The notes beneath the pieces were generated by a model. That model was given only the letters and a program-made list of their open reading frames with translations, made no database searches and was not told the DNA's origin. 64,000 bases of DNA, from NCBI RefSeq assembly GCF_021462225.1, contig NC_061806.1, forward strand, positions 2,432,234-2,496,233, read 5' to 3'. Positions within the stretch are counted from its first letter, which is position 1; each line of letters begins with the position of its first letter. The position numbers and the translations under genes were made by a program. Shown in pieces: positions 1-11,517 of the stretch. Source of the stretch: Girardinichthys multiradiatus. Taxonomy: Eukaryota; Chordata; Actinopteri; Cyprinodontiformes; Goodeidae.

Positions 1-1
1 G

Positions 2-1268
2 CCAATCCCGTCTCTAGAGGACAGAGTGTTGAAGTGTTTTTGAATTGTAAAAACTGGCTAACAGAACCAGTATTCTTACTCAGTCATCAAGATGAGTGTC
101 CGAGGAACCCAGATCCTGTGATAGTTGACTTTGATGACCCAGAGGTCAAAAGAATCACTTCCGGACAAGTAACTGTTATTCAAGTACAAGAGATCAGCTG
201 ATGAAACACTTTTCTTCTTGGATAAAGTTACAGCGTTCTGTAGCATGGTTTCTGAAATTGAAAGACCTTCTGAGAGAGCTGACAAATAGCCATAAAGATT
301 GCATTGCACACCTGGCAACCAACTTATGGCTGACTTGCCAAAATGTTGGGTCCAACCTAATGATCCACCATTCACAAGAGTCGGAGTTGATTATTTTGGC
401 CCATTCATGGTAAAAAGGGGAAGAGGACAGGTAAAAAGATATGGTGTTATTTTTACATGTCTCACCATACGGGCTGTACATTTAGAAGTTGCACAATCAC
501 TCAACACAAATACATGCCTCAATGCTATAAGGAGGTTTATAGCCAGAAGAGGACAGGTTAAAGAGATGTATTCTGACAATGGAACAAACTTTTGAGCCGA
601 TGATTTGGAATTGAAGAAATCTATTACTGAATGGAACACAAGCAAGATTTTGAAGACGGTGCAGCAAAAAGGTGTTCAGTGGTACTTTAATCCTCCAGCA
701 GGTTCCCACTTTGGAGGAAGCTGGGAGCGTTTGATTCGCTCGGTGAGAGAGATTCTGAACACCACTGTTAAGGAGAAGATGTTGGATGAAGATGGGCTCC
801 ATATTTTGCTGTGTGAGGCTGAAACAATCTTGAACAGCAGGCCCATAACAACAGCATCCTGAGTCCTGAATGATTTAGAAGCATTAACACCTAATCATCT
901 GCTTTTACTCAAAGTCCAACCTGATCTTCGACCTGGAGTGTTCAACAAAGATGATCAGTACATTAGACGCAGATGGAGACAGATCCAGTATCTTTCGGAT
1001 GTCTTCTGGAAACGATGGAGTAAAGAATATCTTACCCAACTTCAAGAACGACAGCAATGGTCCACATCAGGAAGAAACTTGTGTGTTGGTGATGTGGTGC
1101 TCATTGTTGATGACAGCTCACCCAGAAACTCCTGGCTTCTGGGGAAAGTAACAGACGTTTCCTGACAGCAAAGGCTTTGTCCGTCAAGTTAAAGTAAGGA
1201 CCAAGACCAATGAGCTTTGCCGCCCGGTGACAAAGCTGTGTCTCCTTCAAGAATCTGAAGAAGAATAA
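2..1268 (+). pseudogene. BEL/Pao retrotransposon pol remnant (RNase H tail and integrase)
   Basis: This is the 3' part of a BEL/Pao LTR-retrotransposon polyprotein, entering from outside the window. Positions 2-200 read NWLTEPVFLL, typical of the region before the integrase, and about 201-290 continues in another frame (FSSWIKL). An internal deletion then joins directly to the integrase core at about 320: MADLP, VGVDYFGPF (first catalytic Asp), YSDNGTNF (second Asp) and GGSWERLIRSVREIL (Glu). Positions 299-1165 share one frame, broken by stop codons at 593-595 and 860-862. A frameshift near 1155 leads into the C-terminal tail (FVRQVKVRTKTNELCRPVTK), which ends at TAA 1266-1268. The zinc-binding HHCC part seems lost in the deletion. 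Integrase would insert element cDNA into chromosomes, but this copy is clearly dead. Family assignment is from motif recognition and is strong. Confidence 0.88.
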
Positions 1269-1496
1269 GGACCTTTCGAAGGTCATTGCCGCATTATGGA
1301 CATTATGAGATAAGACACATTGTTTGAATGTTTTTTTTTTTATAGTTTAGGCTTTTTGAACAAGAGTTTAAGTAATTGTTCAAAAGACATTGTTAACAAT
1401 TAGGAGGAAGTAATCCAGACAGTTAATGAGGAAGCGTCCAACAGACTGAAGTCGGATTGCCAACTGATCCAAATCCTCCGAGGAATCAGCTGAAGC
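1269..1496. other. AT-rich tail after the BEL/Pao pol, no gene seen
   Basis: No coding signal. It holds a T-run at about 1331-1341 and probably includes what is left of the element's 3' untranslated region or LTR, but I could not define an LTR boundary. Confidence 0.3.
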
Positions 1497-1969
1497 TGTG
1501 ACAGGAACACAGAGGGCTGTGATTGTTCTCTTGACAATAATTCCAGGCGCACTAGAGAGCCAGGCGAGCTCAGGCTGAATAAACCAGTGGTTAGGCTGAG
1601 GCGTAAATCCAGGGACAGAAACGGGGTCGAATTCCAGGGCTAGAGGCGTCAGACAAGGGGCAGGCAGAGGCAGAAAACAGAGTCAAAATCCAGAAATCCA
1701 ATCCGTCAGACAAGGAGCAGACAAGAAGGCAAAAATCCGTGAGGCAAGGTCAGTGAACAAGATCAGTCAGGAAGGACCGCTGGATAACTACTCACAAATG
1801 TTTTTGAAAATCTGGCACCGTCTGCCTGTCAGATGGCTGTATATAACTGCAGCTCCACAGGTGTGTGGCATGACGGTGATTGCGCTGCAGCGCAGCAGCA
1901 GACAGGTGAAGCAGATGAGTTGATTGCATGAGTGAGAGCAGAGCAGGCAGACAGGCCAGAATCATAACA
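1497..1969 (-). repeat. Candidate gypsy-type LTR, minus orientation
   Basis: Read on the minus strand, this block begins TGTTATGATTCTGGCC, has an ACACCTGT segment and a TATATAA box (about 1841-1848 on the plus strand), and ends ...CCTGTCACA. This matches the architecture of the better supported LTRs at 3600-4443 and 57206-57705: TG start, ACACCTG, TATA box, CA end. No convincing target-site duplication was found, so the boundaries and the LTR interpretation are tentative. Confidence 0.35.
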
Positions 1970-3005
1970 TCAACAACTGTTTGTCAACAGGAACAAAACA
2001 GAAAAACAGACATTCTGGCTGTTATTCAGTTAACCACCGGCAAGGTAGTGTGGCGGGGAGAGAAGAGGCCCCACATTTGATGGGGGTCCTAAACTGATCC
2101 AAGACAGGGAGCAGTTCATGACCCAACCTGACAAAAAAAAAAAAAAAAAACAGGCCCACACAGTCACAATCACACATTCCCATCCTCATGTGTACACGTA
2201 AAAATACTCACACCACACACCCAACGTGAAGACAAACAATGGACGTTGTACATTCACACTCCCCATACATACTCTACACTCCCAGGTCCAATACCCCATA
2301 GAGGGGCAATCAACGCCCAGACCCAGGAGGTGGTCTCCTTCCCTCCGGGGGGTGGAGACAAGCAGACCGCCCCAGTGCCTGAACCTGGGCTGGTCTAGCC
2401 TGGGCTGTTGCCTGAACCTGAGTGACCCCGGCCTGGATCCGACCCCCAGTCCCCAGCAATCCCCATCCTCATCCGGAGAGCGGGCCATGTACAACAGAGG
2501 GGTCTACATGGCCCAAACTAGCCCACCAACCAGACCCGCCACAGAATGAAACGGTCCCAACCCCACAATGAATTCTAATCCTAACCCCATAAGCCCTCCA
2601 CCCCCAATGAACACAAACAATATATCTTCAAGATGGGCTTACCTACAGATAAACTACTCGTGAAAAAATTTTTTTACAGCCTTTGAAATCCAGTGGGTTT
2701 TTTTTTTTTTTACATATTTGGACATACTGATATTTAATATAAATTTTTTTACAAAATATAATTGAGCAAGGCTGAAGAAAAGACCTAACACTTTCTGTGC
2801 AATGTAATAAAACATAGTGACATTTCTGTGAAGAATAAATTAGGATACTTCCCCGTTTATTTTCTCATAAAACAGCTAAAATCAAAAATCAGGTTTATTA
2901 CATCAAATTTAAAAAAGGTGAACATGATAAGAACATCATGATTCAGCACTTTAAAGGAGGTTTTTCCTTGTAGCTTGGTGCTCTGACTGTTGAAGAGTGA
3001 ACACC
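1970..3005. other. Unclassified repeat-like DNA, no gene seen
   Basis: It contains an A-run (about 2134-2152), a C-rich segment at about 2270-2560 that is unlike its AT-rich surroundings, and T-runs near 2700. The two overlapping reading frames on opposite strands at 2186-2549 result from this C-rich composition and show no motif I recognise. The C-rich block may come from an untranslated region of a retroelement, but I cannot assign it. Confidence 0.3.
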
Positions 3006-3330
3006 ATGGCGAGATCCAAAGATCTCTCTGAGAACTACAGAAAGAAGATTGTAGCAGCATATTAGTCTGGTAAGGGATTTAAAGAGATTGCAAAAGAACC
3101 TGAAATCAGCTGTTCCACTGTGAAGAAAATAGTCTAGAGGATATTCAAAACAACTGCCAACCTGTCCAGGTCTCACTGTCCAAGCAAGGTCACCCTGAAA
3201 GCAGACTGCAAGATGCTGAAAGAAGTCTCCAAAAATCCTGAAATATCATCATGGAACCTACAGCTGGTTCTTGCTGCTGTTGATCTGAACGTTCATGTCT
3301 ATCCAAACAGAAAGAGACTAAACAAATAGG
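3006..3330 (+). pseudogene. Tc1-like transposase N-terminal fragment
   Basis: The reading starts at ATG 3006 with MARSKDLSENYRKKIVAAY, followed by an in-frame stop and then SGKGFKEIAKEPEISCSTVKKIV. This is the helix-turn-helix DNA-binding start of fish Tc1 transposases, which have a basic N-terminus, KxSGKGFKxIAK and STVKKIV. Similarity continues (KVTLKADCKMLKEVSKNPEIS) and fades after VDLNVHVYPNRKRLNK at about 3328. The catalytic DDE part is absent. Internal stops at about 3063 and 3136 confirm it is not functional. No terminal inverted repeats were recognised, so this is a truncated fossil. Confidence 0.8.
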
Positions 3331-3599
3331 AAAGCCTAAAATGTAATTATTTGGATTCCAGAACAGATAAACCAAATTGCTAAGTGAGTAAACGTGGGTT
3401 AATTTTTGTTGGTTAGGTGAAATGAAATTGTTTTATTTTCCACTGATAAAAAGAGATTAAACATTAACATGTGATCATCTCTTAGGAAAAACTTATTTAA
3501 TGGATATTTCCTAATTCTTTATGTTTTTCGAAGCTCATGAGCACAATGTAAGATAAAACTAATAAAAAGGTACTTGGAGCAGAAGCATTAAGCTCACCT

Positions 3600-4443
3600 T
3601 GTCATAATTTCCCTGTGTTAAGGTTTTGAGTTCCCTGTCTGTTTTCTTTGCACTTTCCTTTTTACGTTCATCAGTTGCTCTTGTCTGCATGTTGGTCTAC
3701 CCAAACTCCAACACTGTCAGGGTTTTGGAGTATGTTGTGCTGGGTACTTGTGTTCTCCTTCCTGAAGCTGCAGGTCTTGTGTGGGTAGCCTGGGCTTAGT
3801 GTTGCAGTCACACCTGTCTGTCATCGCCTAGTTGCATCAGGATATTTAAGCAACTCTGACCTCAGATCACTCAGTGCCTGATGATCAACAGTTTTAGTAG
3901 CGAGTCAAGTCAAACCTTGAGCAACCTCCAAGAGATTTTCTAGGAAACATTTCTTCTTTGTTATCACCTTTGTCCTCTCCATCCTTTCAGAATACTGCAG
4001 AAGAGAAGGACCTTTGTGGCAGCAATCCTCAGAGCTGTTCCTTCCTGACACCTTCAGCCACCTCCTCCTTAGCCATAAGGTTCTCTGGATAAATACTTGT
4101 GCCCACTGTTGTTTCACTGAGTTGCCTCACCCCAAGCCCTGCTCTCCTACGGTTTGCCTGCATGCCCTGCGACTCTCACCATCTGGACCACAACCAGCAT
4201 TGAATCTCCAGACTAAAGTGAGCCCTTCTCCGTCAGAGCAACAGCCACCGACAAAGACCGTAAGCCTTTCTTCCACACATTTCTCAACACCATTGCCACC
4301 CAGGTTCTAACTCTCGCCTTTCCTTCTCTAGATACCAGAACTACTCAAGCCCATATGTTCACTCTAGCAATAAACTCTTAAAACCATCAAGTCTCTGAGT
4401 TCTCTCTGCACATGGATCAGAAAGCTAAACGCAAAACATGACA
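3600..4443 (+). repeat. Probable gypsy-type solo LTR (old copy)
   Basis: It starts TGTCATAATTTCC and ends AAAACATGACA, so it has TG...CA ends with matching TGTCAT termini. Inside are an ACACCTGTCTG segment (about 3810), a TATTTAAG box (about 3843) and AATAAA (about 4370), in the order expected for U3-R-U5. The 843-bp size is plausible for a fish gypsy LTR. The flanks (CACCT before, CATCC after) agree at only 3 of 5 positions, so the copy is old or the ends are slightly off. The short reading frame at 4014-4310 has no recognisable motif and I do not treat it as a gene. Confidence 0.5.
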
Positions 4444-6140
4444 CATCCTGATACAGCTTTCTAATTCTGAATGTTTTCACAATATTGCTATTAACTAATT
4501 TGTGAAAAAGATGTTCACTTTCAAATTCAATTTCTTGAATAAAAACAAATAACTGCTGTTTAAATATTGTAATATTAGACATATGAGTGATGTGGGAGAT
4601 TGCAAGGTAATCTCAGGCCAGAAGTGATCTATTTATGTAGTCCTTTCAGTGAGTTCTGGATCTTCTCCAGAGTCTCCTCCCAGTAGGACATGCCTAATGA
4701 AGGCAACCAGTAAGCATTCTAATCAAATATTTGAATATTCTTAACTGACTCATTTTCTATGTGTAGGCGCATTGGCCAAGTTCCACTAAAACTGAGTCCA
4801 GGCACCAAATAAATAAAACTAATTTCAGTCATTTGTCTCCATGATGTTGTTGCTTTGGTCATGTCCAAAGGTGAGGGTTGGAGCGTAGACAGAGTGGTAA
4901 ATTGAGATCTTTGCCTTTTGGCTAAGCTCAGTTTTCATCACGACAGACAAATGACCGAAGATGAGGCCCTAATCCATGTATCCATCTGCCACTCCATCCT
5001 ACCATCACTCAAGAACAAGACACATACTCCTCTTCTTGATGCAGCCAAAATGCACACCAAACTCACTAACACCATCTCTCTTCAGGAACACCCACTTACA
5101 CACAGAGCCAGCTGCCCCACTCTCTGCTCTACCAACCAGGACGCTGAATTATGTACATGCTGTCCCAGCGGGCGGCAAGTACAAATAGGTAACAGGAGGC
5201 ACAACTTCCTTCGTGAGGGCATTACAAGATCAAAGAATGCTCAGGTATTACTTTTTGGATTTCGTTAGCTAAATTTTAAAAAAAAAACATTTTTCCAGGC
5301 ACCACCCTGCCATTATTTGCCTTGGGTCTTCAGCTAGATGCAACTGTAATCCAACTAGTAGATGAGCTTTATTGCATTAGCACATTACAGTGACACAATG
5401 CAGAGACAGATTCTCTGATCTGTCAAAAAAAAAAGAAAGCCATGACTAAAATATGCTTCAGTTGTTTGTAGATGAATACAACATTAATGTTAGCTCAATT
5501 CTATACAGTTCAAACTGAAAAATGCCATCCTGGGGTAATTATTGACATTGTAACAAAAACCCTGCAGAACTTACTGCTTCCGTTATTGCTCCAAGGCATG
5601 CATTAAACTTCATAAAAAGCTGGAAGTGTAAACTTTCACCTCTTTTGTGAATTGCCTTTTTTTTTCTACAATGTTGAAAAGATGTTTTGGCACAGGGGAC
5701 ATGAAACTGTAAAGTGTTTGAGGGGTTACTTTGTCCACGTCTTTGAAAATACACCTCTAAGCTTGCAAAGCATGAGGTCATCAATCATACATTTATTCTA
5801 TAAATTCTTTATTTAAAAAGAACTTTGAGCAGGGCAGTAGCTTTACCTTCTTTTTTCCTTAGCCATGCATTTGGAATGTGTGCAGAAGAAGGCTTTTCTT
5901 TAACTTTTTGAAAATACATGGATGTCACAAGCACACAAACTGTAACATTTTTTTAGTTGATTTTTTATTTGCTTTAACAATGCTTCCAAATAATCAATGT
6001 TATACAGCTGTAAGTCCTATTTATCTCTTCTTAATGGTGCCAGATTTGTGAGGAGAAATTTAAATTATTTTGTGGTTTAAGCAGCAGAGTGGAGAATGTG
6101 GCTTGTATTCATAAAACTTGTGTTACATTTTCTTAATGCC
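4444..6140. other. AT-rich non-coding DNA, nothing recognised
   Basis: I see no transposon motif, no RNA gene and no convincing coding exon. The longest reading frame (4918-5268, plus) lacks any domain signature and is read as chance. Confidence 0.35.
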
Positions 6141-6425
6141 AAACAGCTTTTGGTGGAAGCAGTGTGATGGTGTGGGGCAGCATCTCAGTGACTGACAGTA
6201 ACTGCTTCCAGAATTTGGGTGTGGATAGGATGACCCACTGAACACTTGTGAGATCAGCCTTAGCGAGCTGTTTGTGCTAAAAGTGACCAACACAACCACA
6301 TTGTCCGACTTGCAACAAATGCTAGTTTCAGAATGGGATGCATCCCACAGCAGTGGGTGACCAAGCTAGTAACCTGCATGAGGTGGAGGTGCCAGGCTGT
6401 TGTGACTGTATATTTCTCCTATGAC
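6141..6425 (+). pseudogene. Degenerate Tc1/mariner transposase C-terminal remnant
   Basis: At about 6148 the plus strand reads AFGGSSVMVWGSISVTDS, the Tc1 motif (GGSxMVWG) that precedes the second catalytic Asp region. Around 6307-6415 it reads LSDLQQMLVSEWDA and, in a shifted frame, IPQQWVTKLVTCMRWRCQAVVTV, a typical Tc1 C-terminus. A one-base loss near 6341 accounts for the frame change, and the intervening segment is heavily decayed or deleted. It belongs to a different Tc1 subfamily from the copies at 3006 and 39754, judging by its C-terminal wording. Confidence 0.7.
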
Positions 6426-7929
6426 GTATTGAGGCTCCGGTTTGTTAAATTAACAAATTGGTCAAGTTGCAAACTGTCTAGTTGCTTTAAACTTTAAATC
6501 CAATAAACAACAATCAGTAGCAACATAGGCTAATAATCTGTAGGTTCTGACTCCATTTTTATTAATCAAACAAGGGGATTTCATAAATACTGCTGTTTGT
6601 ATCAAACATGAATACTGTCCCTTGTTAAAATCCCTTGTTTACATAATGTCATTCTTTTGACCCATAAAATGTCTCCATCATGCCCCAATTACAAAAGGAA
6701 ATTTTAGAGTAGATGTTTCATGGTAAATGGAATGAACTTTAAGAGATAAAAGATCAAATATTTGAGTTTGGTGAATAAAGACATGACAGAAAGAACCAGA
6801 AACAGCAGGTTGTGTCATAATGGGTTTTCCTAGACTCTGAAGAGACACAACCACAAGGACCAAGGCAACGTTTTAACAGTTTAAGATACACAATAGAAGT
6901 GGGACTGGAACCAAGACTAGAGCAGCGGGAAAAATCGGGATCTCTCTGAAGTAGGAAACAGAGGCTGATTAACACTATGGGTGGAAGTGGAGAAAAAGTA
7001 AATGTGTTCTTTAGAGTTCTTGGTAAGGCCTCGGGGGTAGTAATAAGTATTTTTCCACGGTGGCTTGAAGCTGATGGGAAGTGCACAGTATGTGGGGAGA
7101 ATTGCTGTATTTCTTGGTTTGTGTTTCTTTTCTTCTGGGAAACTCCACAGTGGTTGGAGAGTTAACGGAGGGTGGATAGGCAGGCTGATGGTTAGGTTTA
7201 GGCGGCTCCTGAGAAGCTGGGTTTAGAGTTGGAAGCAGAGTGGAGGCTCAGGGCTGGGGTGTTGAGGCTGGAGTTTCCAAACTCCTCTGAACATGACACG
7301 AGTGAAACAGGAGACCAGAGATATTCCACAGCTACCTTCAGTAGAAGATCGATCTGCAAGGCAGGGGAGAAAAACAAGGTGATCAGAGAAATCTGCTTAG
7401 AAGCAGGACTGCAGTGAAGCAGAGGTCTAGCTGTTACCATGCCAAATGAGAAAACAAGCTGACGCCTCCCTCTGGGTTTCCACTCCATATGAAGCCCAGC
7501 TGATTGCTCTCAGATGAGCTACACCTGTGCAGCAGCACCTGCCAGTCACACCCTGCACAGAGAGAACACAGCACAAAACACAGCCTGCACACAGCCTGTA
7601 CACAGCCTGGATATGACAGGTTGTGGACAACAGAAGATCTCTCATTGAGTAATTTGAACAAAGGAGTAATAATAACTGAATGCAACACAGGTGAGTAAAT
7701 GAACTGATGAGGAACAGTTGTGTTAGTATATAAAACCAAGGAATGGAGAGAACGTATTGAGTAAATCAGGGAACAAAGAACAGAACACCAGAAATGTTAA
7801 CAAACAAAAATCACAAAAAACAAACCTTAATTAGATCAAAATTACAAAACAAAACTCTAAGTCCAACAGATTGTGACATGAAGTTAAAATGCCAAAATAG
7901 GTTCGGGAGCAGGAACACGAACCACACAT
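6426..7929. other. Non-coding DNA, nothing recognised
   Basis: Overlapping reading frames on both strands at 7198-7740 occur in a stretch of balanced composition but share no motif with known families. A short local duplication (CACAGCCTGCACACAGCCTGTACACAGCC, about 7578-7606) explains part of the frame openness. Confidence 0.3.
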
Positions 7930-8296
7930 CTAATTAACCAGCATTCTACGAATACCCAGCCCACCCATCAACCTCAGTTTGACACGTTCTTTTGACAGAC
8001 ATACTATGCTCATACCTTTGGCAGCTATACTCACCATGGATGATTTATCCAGCTCTATCCACCTTATGTCATGCAAAAGGCTTTTCACCATAGACACTTG
8101 TACTTTGTAATCCATATTCACCTATCTCAGTCATCCAATCAAATACCTTCAACCCAGCCTCAGTCAGAAGCTGCGTCTCCTCCTCATCGAGGCCGTTGCT
8201 CACTATAACGTTTAAGCCAATCTCTTTGCTGTTCCCTACAGTTTCGCTCCTCCAGAACATCTCCAATGCTTCTCTGTTGCTGAAAGACTTGACCAT
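7930..8296 (-). other. Unrecognised minus-strand reading frame, possibly one frameshifted gene fragment
   Basis: Two minus-strand frames overlap: 8296-8069 (75 codons, starting MVKSFSNREALEMFWRSETV) and 8121-7930 (63 codons, ending KLRLMGGLGIRRMLVN). Read one after the other with a frameshift near 8100, they would form a single segment of roughly 115-120 residues. The composition looks protein-like, mixing charged and hydrophobic residues (DEEETQLLTEAGLKVFDWM). I recognise no domain. It could be an exon remnant, a LINE ORF1 fragment or chance. There are no splice signals strong enough to support an exon and no neighbouring gene that gives context. Confidence 0.25.
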
Positions 8297-9475
8297 TGCA
8301 CACCTTCACCGTGCACTAAAAGGGAAACACTACCCATTCACCAACTATTAATTTGCAACTGCTCATGGCATCTACAACACAACGAGCTGTAGCCAATGCC
8401 ATATCCAAAAATCCCGGACTTCCAGCTTCTTCCTCTAAGACCACTTCCTACAGAAATGTCACTAGTTAGTTCAAGGTCATACTAATACAGGTTATTATTA
8501 CAACAATTAGGATGCCATCTTGAGATATCCTTTCTCTGCAGTAAAACTGCCCTGGCAAATGTAGGCAGCCAGCTTCTCTATGTAGTAACGTCTGAAATGC
8601 CAAGACAGGACACATGAAAAAAAAACTTTACCAGTGACATCAAAGAGCCAGCACCCTTGAGGCCTCAGCCTTTGGCAACAGCTCCTCCTACCAGAACCCA
8701 GATGTGCCAGCTTCTTGTGTCTAGGCTTGTCCAACTCATCTCCTCCACTTTTTCATCCCTGTCTTCACAGTCTTCACAAACTCCACAAAGCAAAATTAAA
8801 TAAATGGACACTGTGTACATGTGAGTTATCTTTTAAAGGTTGATTTTAAGCTGTATTTTAAGATTTCAAGAATTTTTCACAAAAACCAGGCATTGGAAAG
8901 TACCATTCGCGTCTGTCGCTGCCACCTCCTCTTCAACACTAGTAGCGTAAATTTGGCTTAACGTCTTCCTGTTTAAGAGCAAGATCCAGTATGAAACAGC
9001 AACAGAGCCCTCCTGAGTCAGACTATACTGTGGTCACAAGAAGATGCCAGGAGAGAGTACGTTTCTTAAGTTGGTGTTCTCCCCATAACCCATACTGTTG
9101 AGCTCTTTCAATACTGTGCAATCTTTTGAAATTTTTTTCCAAAACACCCAGCGCCATTGCAGCCACCCAAAATTTGGCATGCAACAGTTTGGACAGCTCT
9201 GTGCCAGCACTTATGCACAATCTCTTTCAGATTTCAAAAAATATAATTTTGACTGGTCATAATTAAGTTTGCGATATCTTGAATTGTAATTCAAGATGCA
9301 CAAACCGGCTCAGTTATGGTTGAGGTGTAAACACACCCTCCATTTCCACTACCTGTATGACCCCTCTCTTTTCTAATGGTTATGGTCAATCTGACAGAGA
9401 GAGGTATCCCAATCGTTGTGGTTTTTAGTATAACAATGACCATCAGTGTATTATGGTGGCCGGGGGGTGCAAAAC
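8297..9475. other. Non-coding DNA before the Harbinger element, nothing recognised
   Basis: No motif, RNA gene or repeat family was recognised in this stretch. Confidence 0.3.
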
Positions 9476-10601
9476 ACTTTTACAAGTACCGAAACACTTT
9501 TACATTTCAAAAAACAAATTTACATTTCAGAAAACAAATTTACATTTCAGAAAACAAATTTACATTTCAGAAAACACATTTACATTTCAGAAAACAAATT
9601 TACATTTCAGAAAACAAATTTACATTTCAGAAAACAAATTTACATTTCAGAAAACAAATTTACATTTCAGAAAACAAATTTACATTTCAGAAAACAAATT
9701 TACATTACAGAAAACTCATTTACATTTCAGAAAACAAATTTTCAATTCAGAAAACAAATTTACATTTCAGAAAACACTTTTACATTTCAGAAAACACTTT
9801 TACATTTCAGAAAATCAACCGGTAAGGGAATGTACCAACGCCGAGGCCTCAGGGGCTGCATCCTTCGAAGGCCGTATTTGTATGCCGATTACGTTACAGC
9901 GCGGCGACGAAGGCTGTCCCAATTCATGAGTCACGACTCCCTCAAATGTGTCCTTATTTTGCCCGATTTGAAGGATGGGTTGTGAGTATCCTTCGCGGCC
10001 CATCATTTCCCATCATTCATTGCAGGTCGAAGCGGATTGGTCAAGCAGGGGAAGCCATGGCGGACCATAGCAACAAAAGCTGTGAGTAAATTGTGGAAAA
10101 TTACACTTTCTGTGACACAAATTAACTTCTACAATGTTTTTGTTGCAGGAATATAACTATGTAGACGTGAAATATCTGCTTGATTTATCTAGACATCGCT
10201 TAATTTCAAACGTGCTCCGACGTGTTCGGAGTTTTCCGTTCCCACCGTAGTAACCGGCTCACCAGCCCTACCGACGGTGAGGTGAGCTAGCCCGGTAGAG
10301 ATCTGACCGGACTATCGGCACTAAGCTCCCGCTGGCAGTCATCACAGTGAACGTTTAACACAAGTGATTTCTAACAGTTTATGTTATTATTTTAATTGTT
10401 ACTGAAAATCGATTTAATATTTCAGGTGATATTAAGGTTAACCAGAATAAATGGACAGTTTTATGTAATCCAACTGTATCGCTGGAGAGTGTGATTGAGA
10501 ATAAATAAGCTTTTCAATATAAATTTTTAATGAAGAAATGTGCTATATGTTTTAAAAGTTTATTTATGGACAGTTAGCATTATAATTTCTGATTCCAGGT
10601 A
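9476..10601 (+). repeat. Left inverted arm of the Harbinger element
   Basis: Apart from small indels, this segment is the reverse complement of 17967-17068 continued through 13644-13589. Shared landmarks are the terminal 20-bp array, GGGAATGTACCAACGCCGAGG (9829), CTGCATCCTTCGAAGGCC, a GCGGACCATAGCAACAAAAG exon-like segment, and the inner edge CTGATTCCAGGTA (10601). It includes a candidate start exon, 10057-10081. The right arm has a 19-bp insertion-like difference (CCGGAAGTCAGCC region) and a shorter array. Confidence 0.85.
9480..9818 (+). repeat. 20-bp tandem array at the left end of the Harbinger element
   Basis: About 17 units of TTTACATTTCAGAAAACAAA. Edge units carry ACACTTTTACATTTC, the same version as the right-end array, while the middle units carry ACAAATTTACATTTC. 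Since 20 is not a multiple of 3 and the unit lacks stops, all three plus-strand frames stay open and give a repetitive FTFQKTNLHFRKQIYISEN-like translation. That is a by-product of the repeat and not a protein gene. Confidence 0.95.
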
Positions 10602-11517
10602 AACCCGACGAGGAATACACCTCCAAATGTAAATGAATCTCAGTAAAGAAGTTAAAAAATTGAAAGAGCTTGTTTTAGACATTTGCATAAATATTTTAAT
10701 ATTTTCTTCAAATTAGGACAAATGTAAAATTAAAAAAGGCTTTATTTTTGCTCTGATATTAAGCAAGATGGTTTTTTTGGTATTTTCATTTTTTTTTTAG
10801 GTACAAAGGAGCAGATGGGCCAGTTTATTAAGCTCAGGGGTGAGAACCACCACCTTTTTACTGGAGCTAAAAACTCAGCCACCGTGGCTTGGAGGTACAA
10901 TAACAACATTCATTGCAGTCAGTTTCTGTCCAGTTTCAATAACTCCTATCTTTCTAACTTTCATAAATATCCATCCAGTGATTAACATACTTCTTTTGGT
11001 TTAGGACAATTCTGGAGAAGATGGACCAACAGGGGAAGGTCACCCCTTTGCAGGACAAAACAATGTGGGACAATTTGAAAAAAAAAAAAGAATTTAGAGT
11101 ATGTTCAGAACTTCTAATGTCACACACAAATAAAAAAATATTTCTAAAAGTCTTGTTGGTTTCTCTGTTTAGTCAACTCTTTTTTTTTCTTCCATCTAAC
11201 TTTAGGATTGTAAGTATCCAGGGTCAGGAGAGGGAGTCAGTGAAAAGCCCACTGCTGCTACTTGGCCCTGGTTTGTCTTTATGGATGAGGTGTTGGGTCA
11301 GAGGCCTTCCACAACACCTTCTGTCCTAATTGCCTCCATCCCTGAGGACACTCCAGGGCCAAGCGGAGCGGTGGTCAACCAGATGGAGAAGGAAGACAGT
11401 GAGCCATCAGGAAGGGGTCAGAAAAGAAAGAGGGACAGACATGATGGAGTTGATCAGGGAGGACATGAGGGCACAGAGAATGGACAGACTGTTTTCCAAA
11501 GAATGGCACCAAAATAA
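10057..11517 (+). pseudogene. Harbinger SANT/Myb-like (trihelix) accessory protein gene, damaged
   Basis: In PIF/Harbinger elements this second protein binds DNA near the ends and helps bring the transposase to the nucleus. Proposed exons: 10057-10081 (MADHSNKS, ending in phase 1 before GTGAGT); 10801-10894 (after TTTTTTTTAG; FIKLRGENHHLFTGAKNSA, ending AG before GTACAA); 11005 to about 11085 (TILEKMDQQGKVTPLQ, WDNLKKK); 11206-11517 (after CTTTAG; DCKYPGSGEGV, then WPWFVFMDEVLGQ). Phases agree at the first two junctions. The Trp/aromatic spacing and the WDNLKKK...YPGSG run fit the trihelix SANT family. Damage: the third donor after the A-run is not a clean GT site, and a frameshift around 11430-11450 is likely, because the expected acidic/basic tail (MMELIREDMRAQRMDRLFS) lies in another frame. 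Start and splicing are inferred from the sequence alone. Confidence 0.72.

Noticed and set aside
2186..2549. Opposite-strand 100-codon frames
   Set aside because: Both are open because of the C-rich composition. No motif is present in either.
9480..9818. CRISPR array
   Set aside because: The units are contiguous without spacers, and the context is a vertebrate DNA transposon.
9376..9985. Three overlapping plus-strand frames encoding a repetitive FQKTNLHFRKQIYISEN-type protein
   Set aside because: They come from a 20-bp tandem repeat lacking stop codons in all three frames. All three are open equally, and the array is the subterminal repeat of a DNA transposon.
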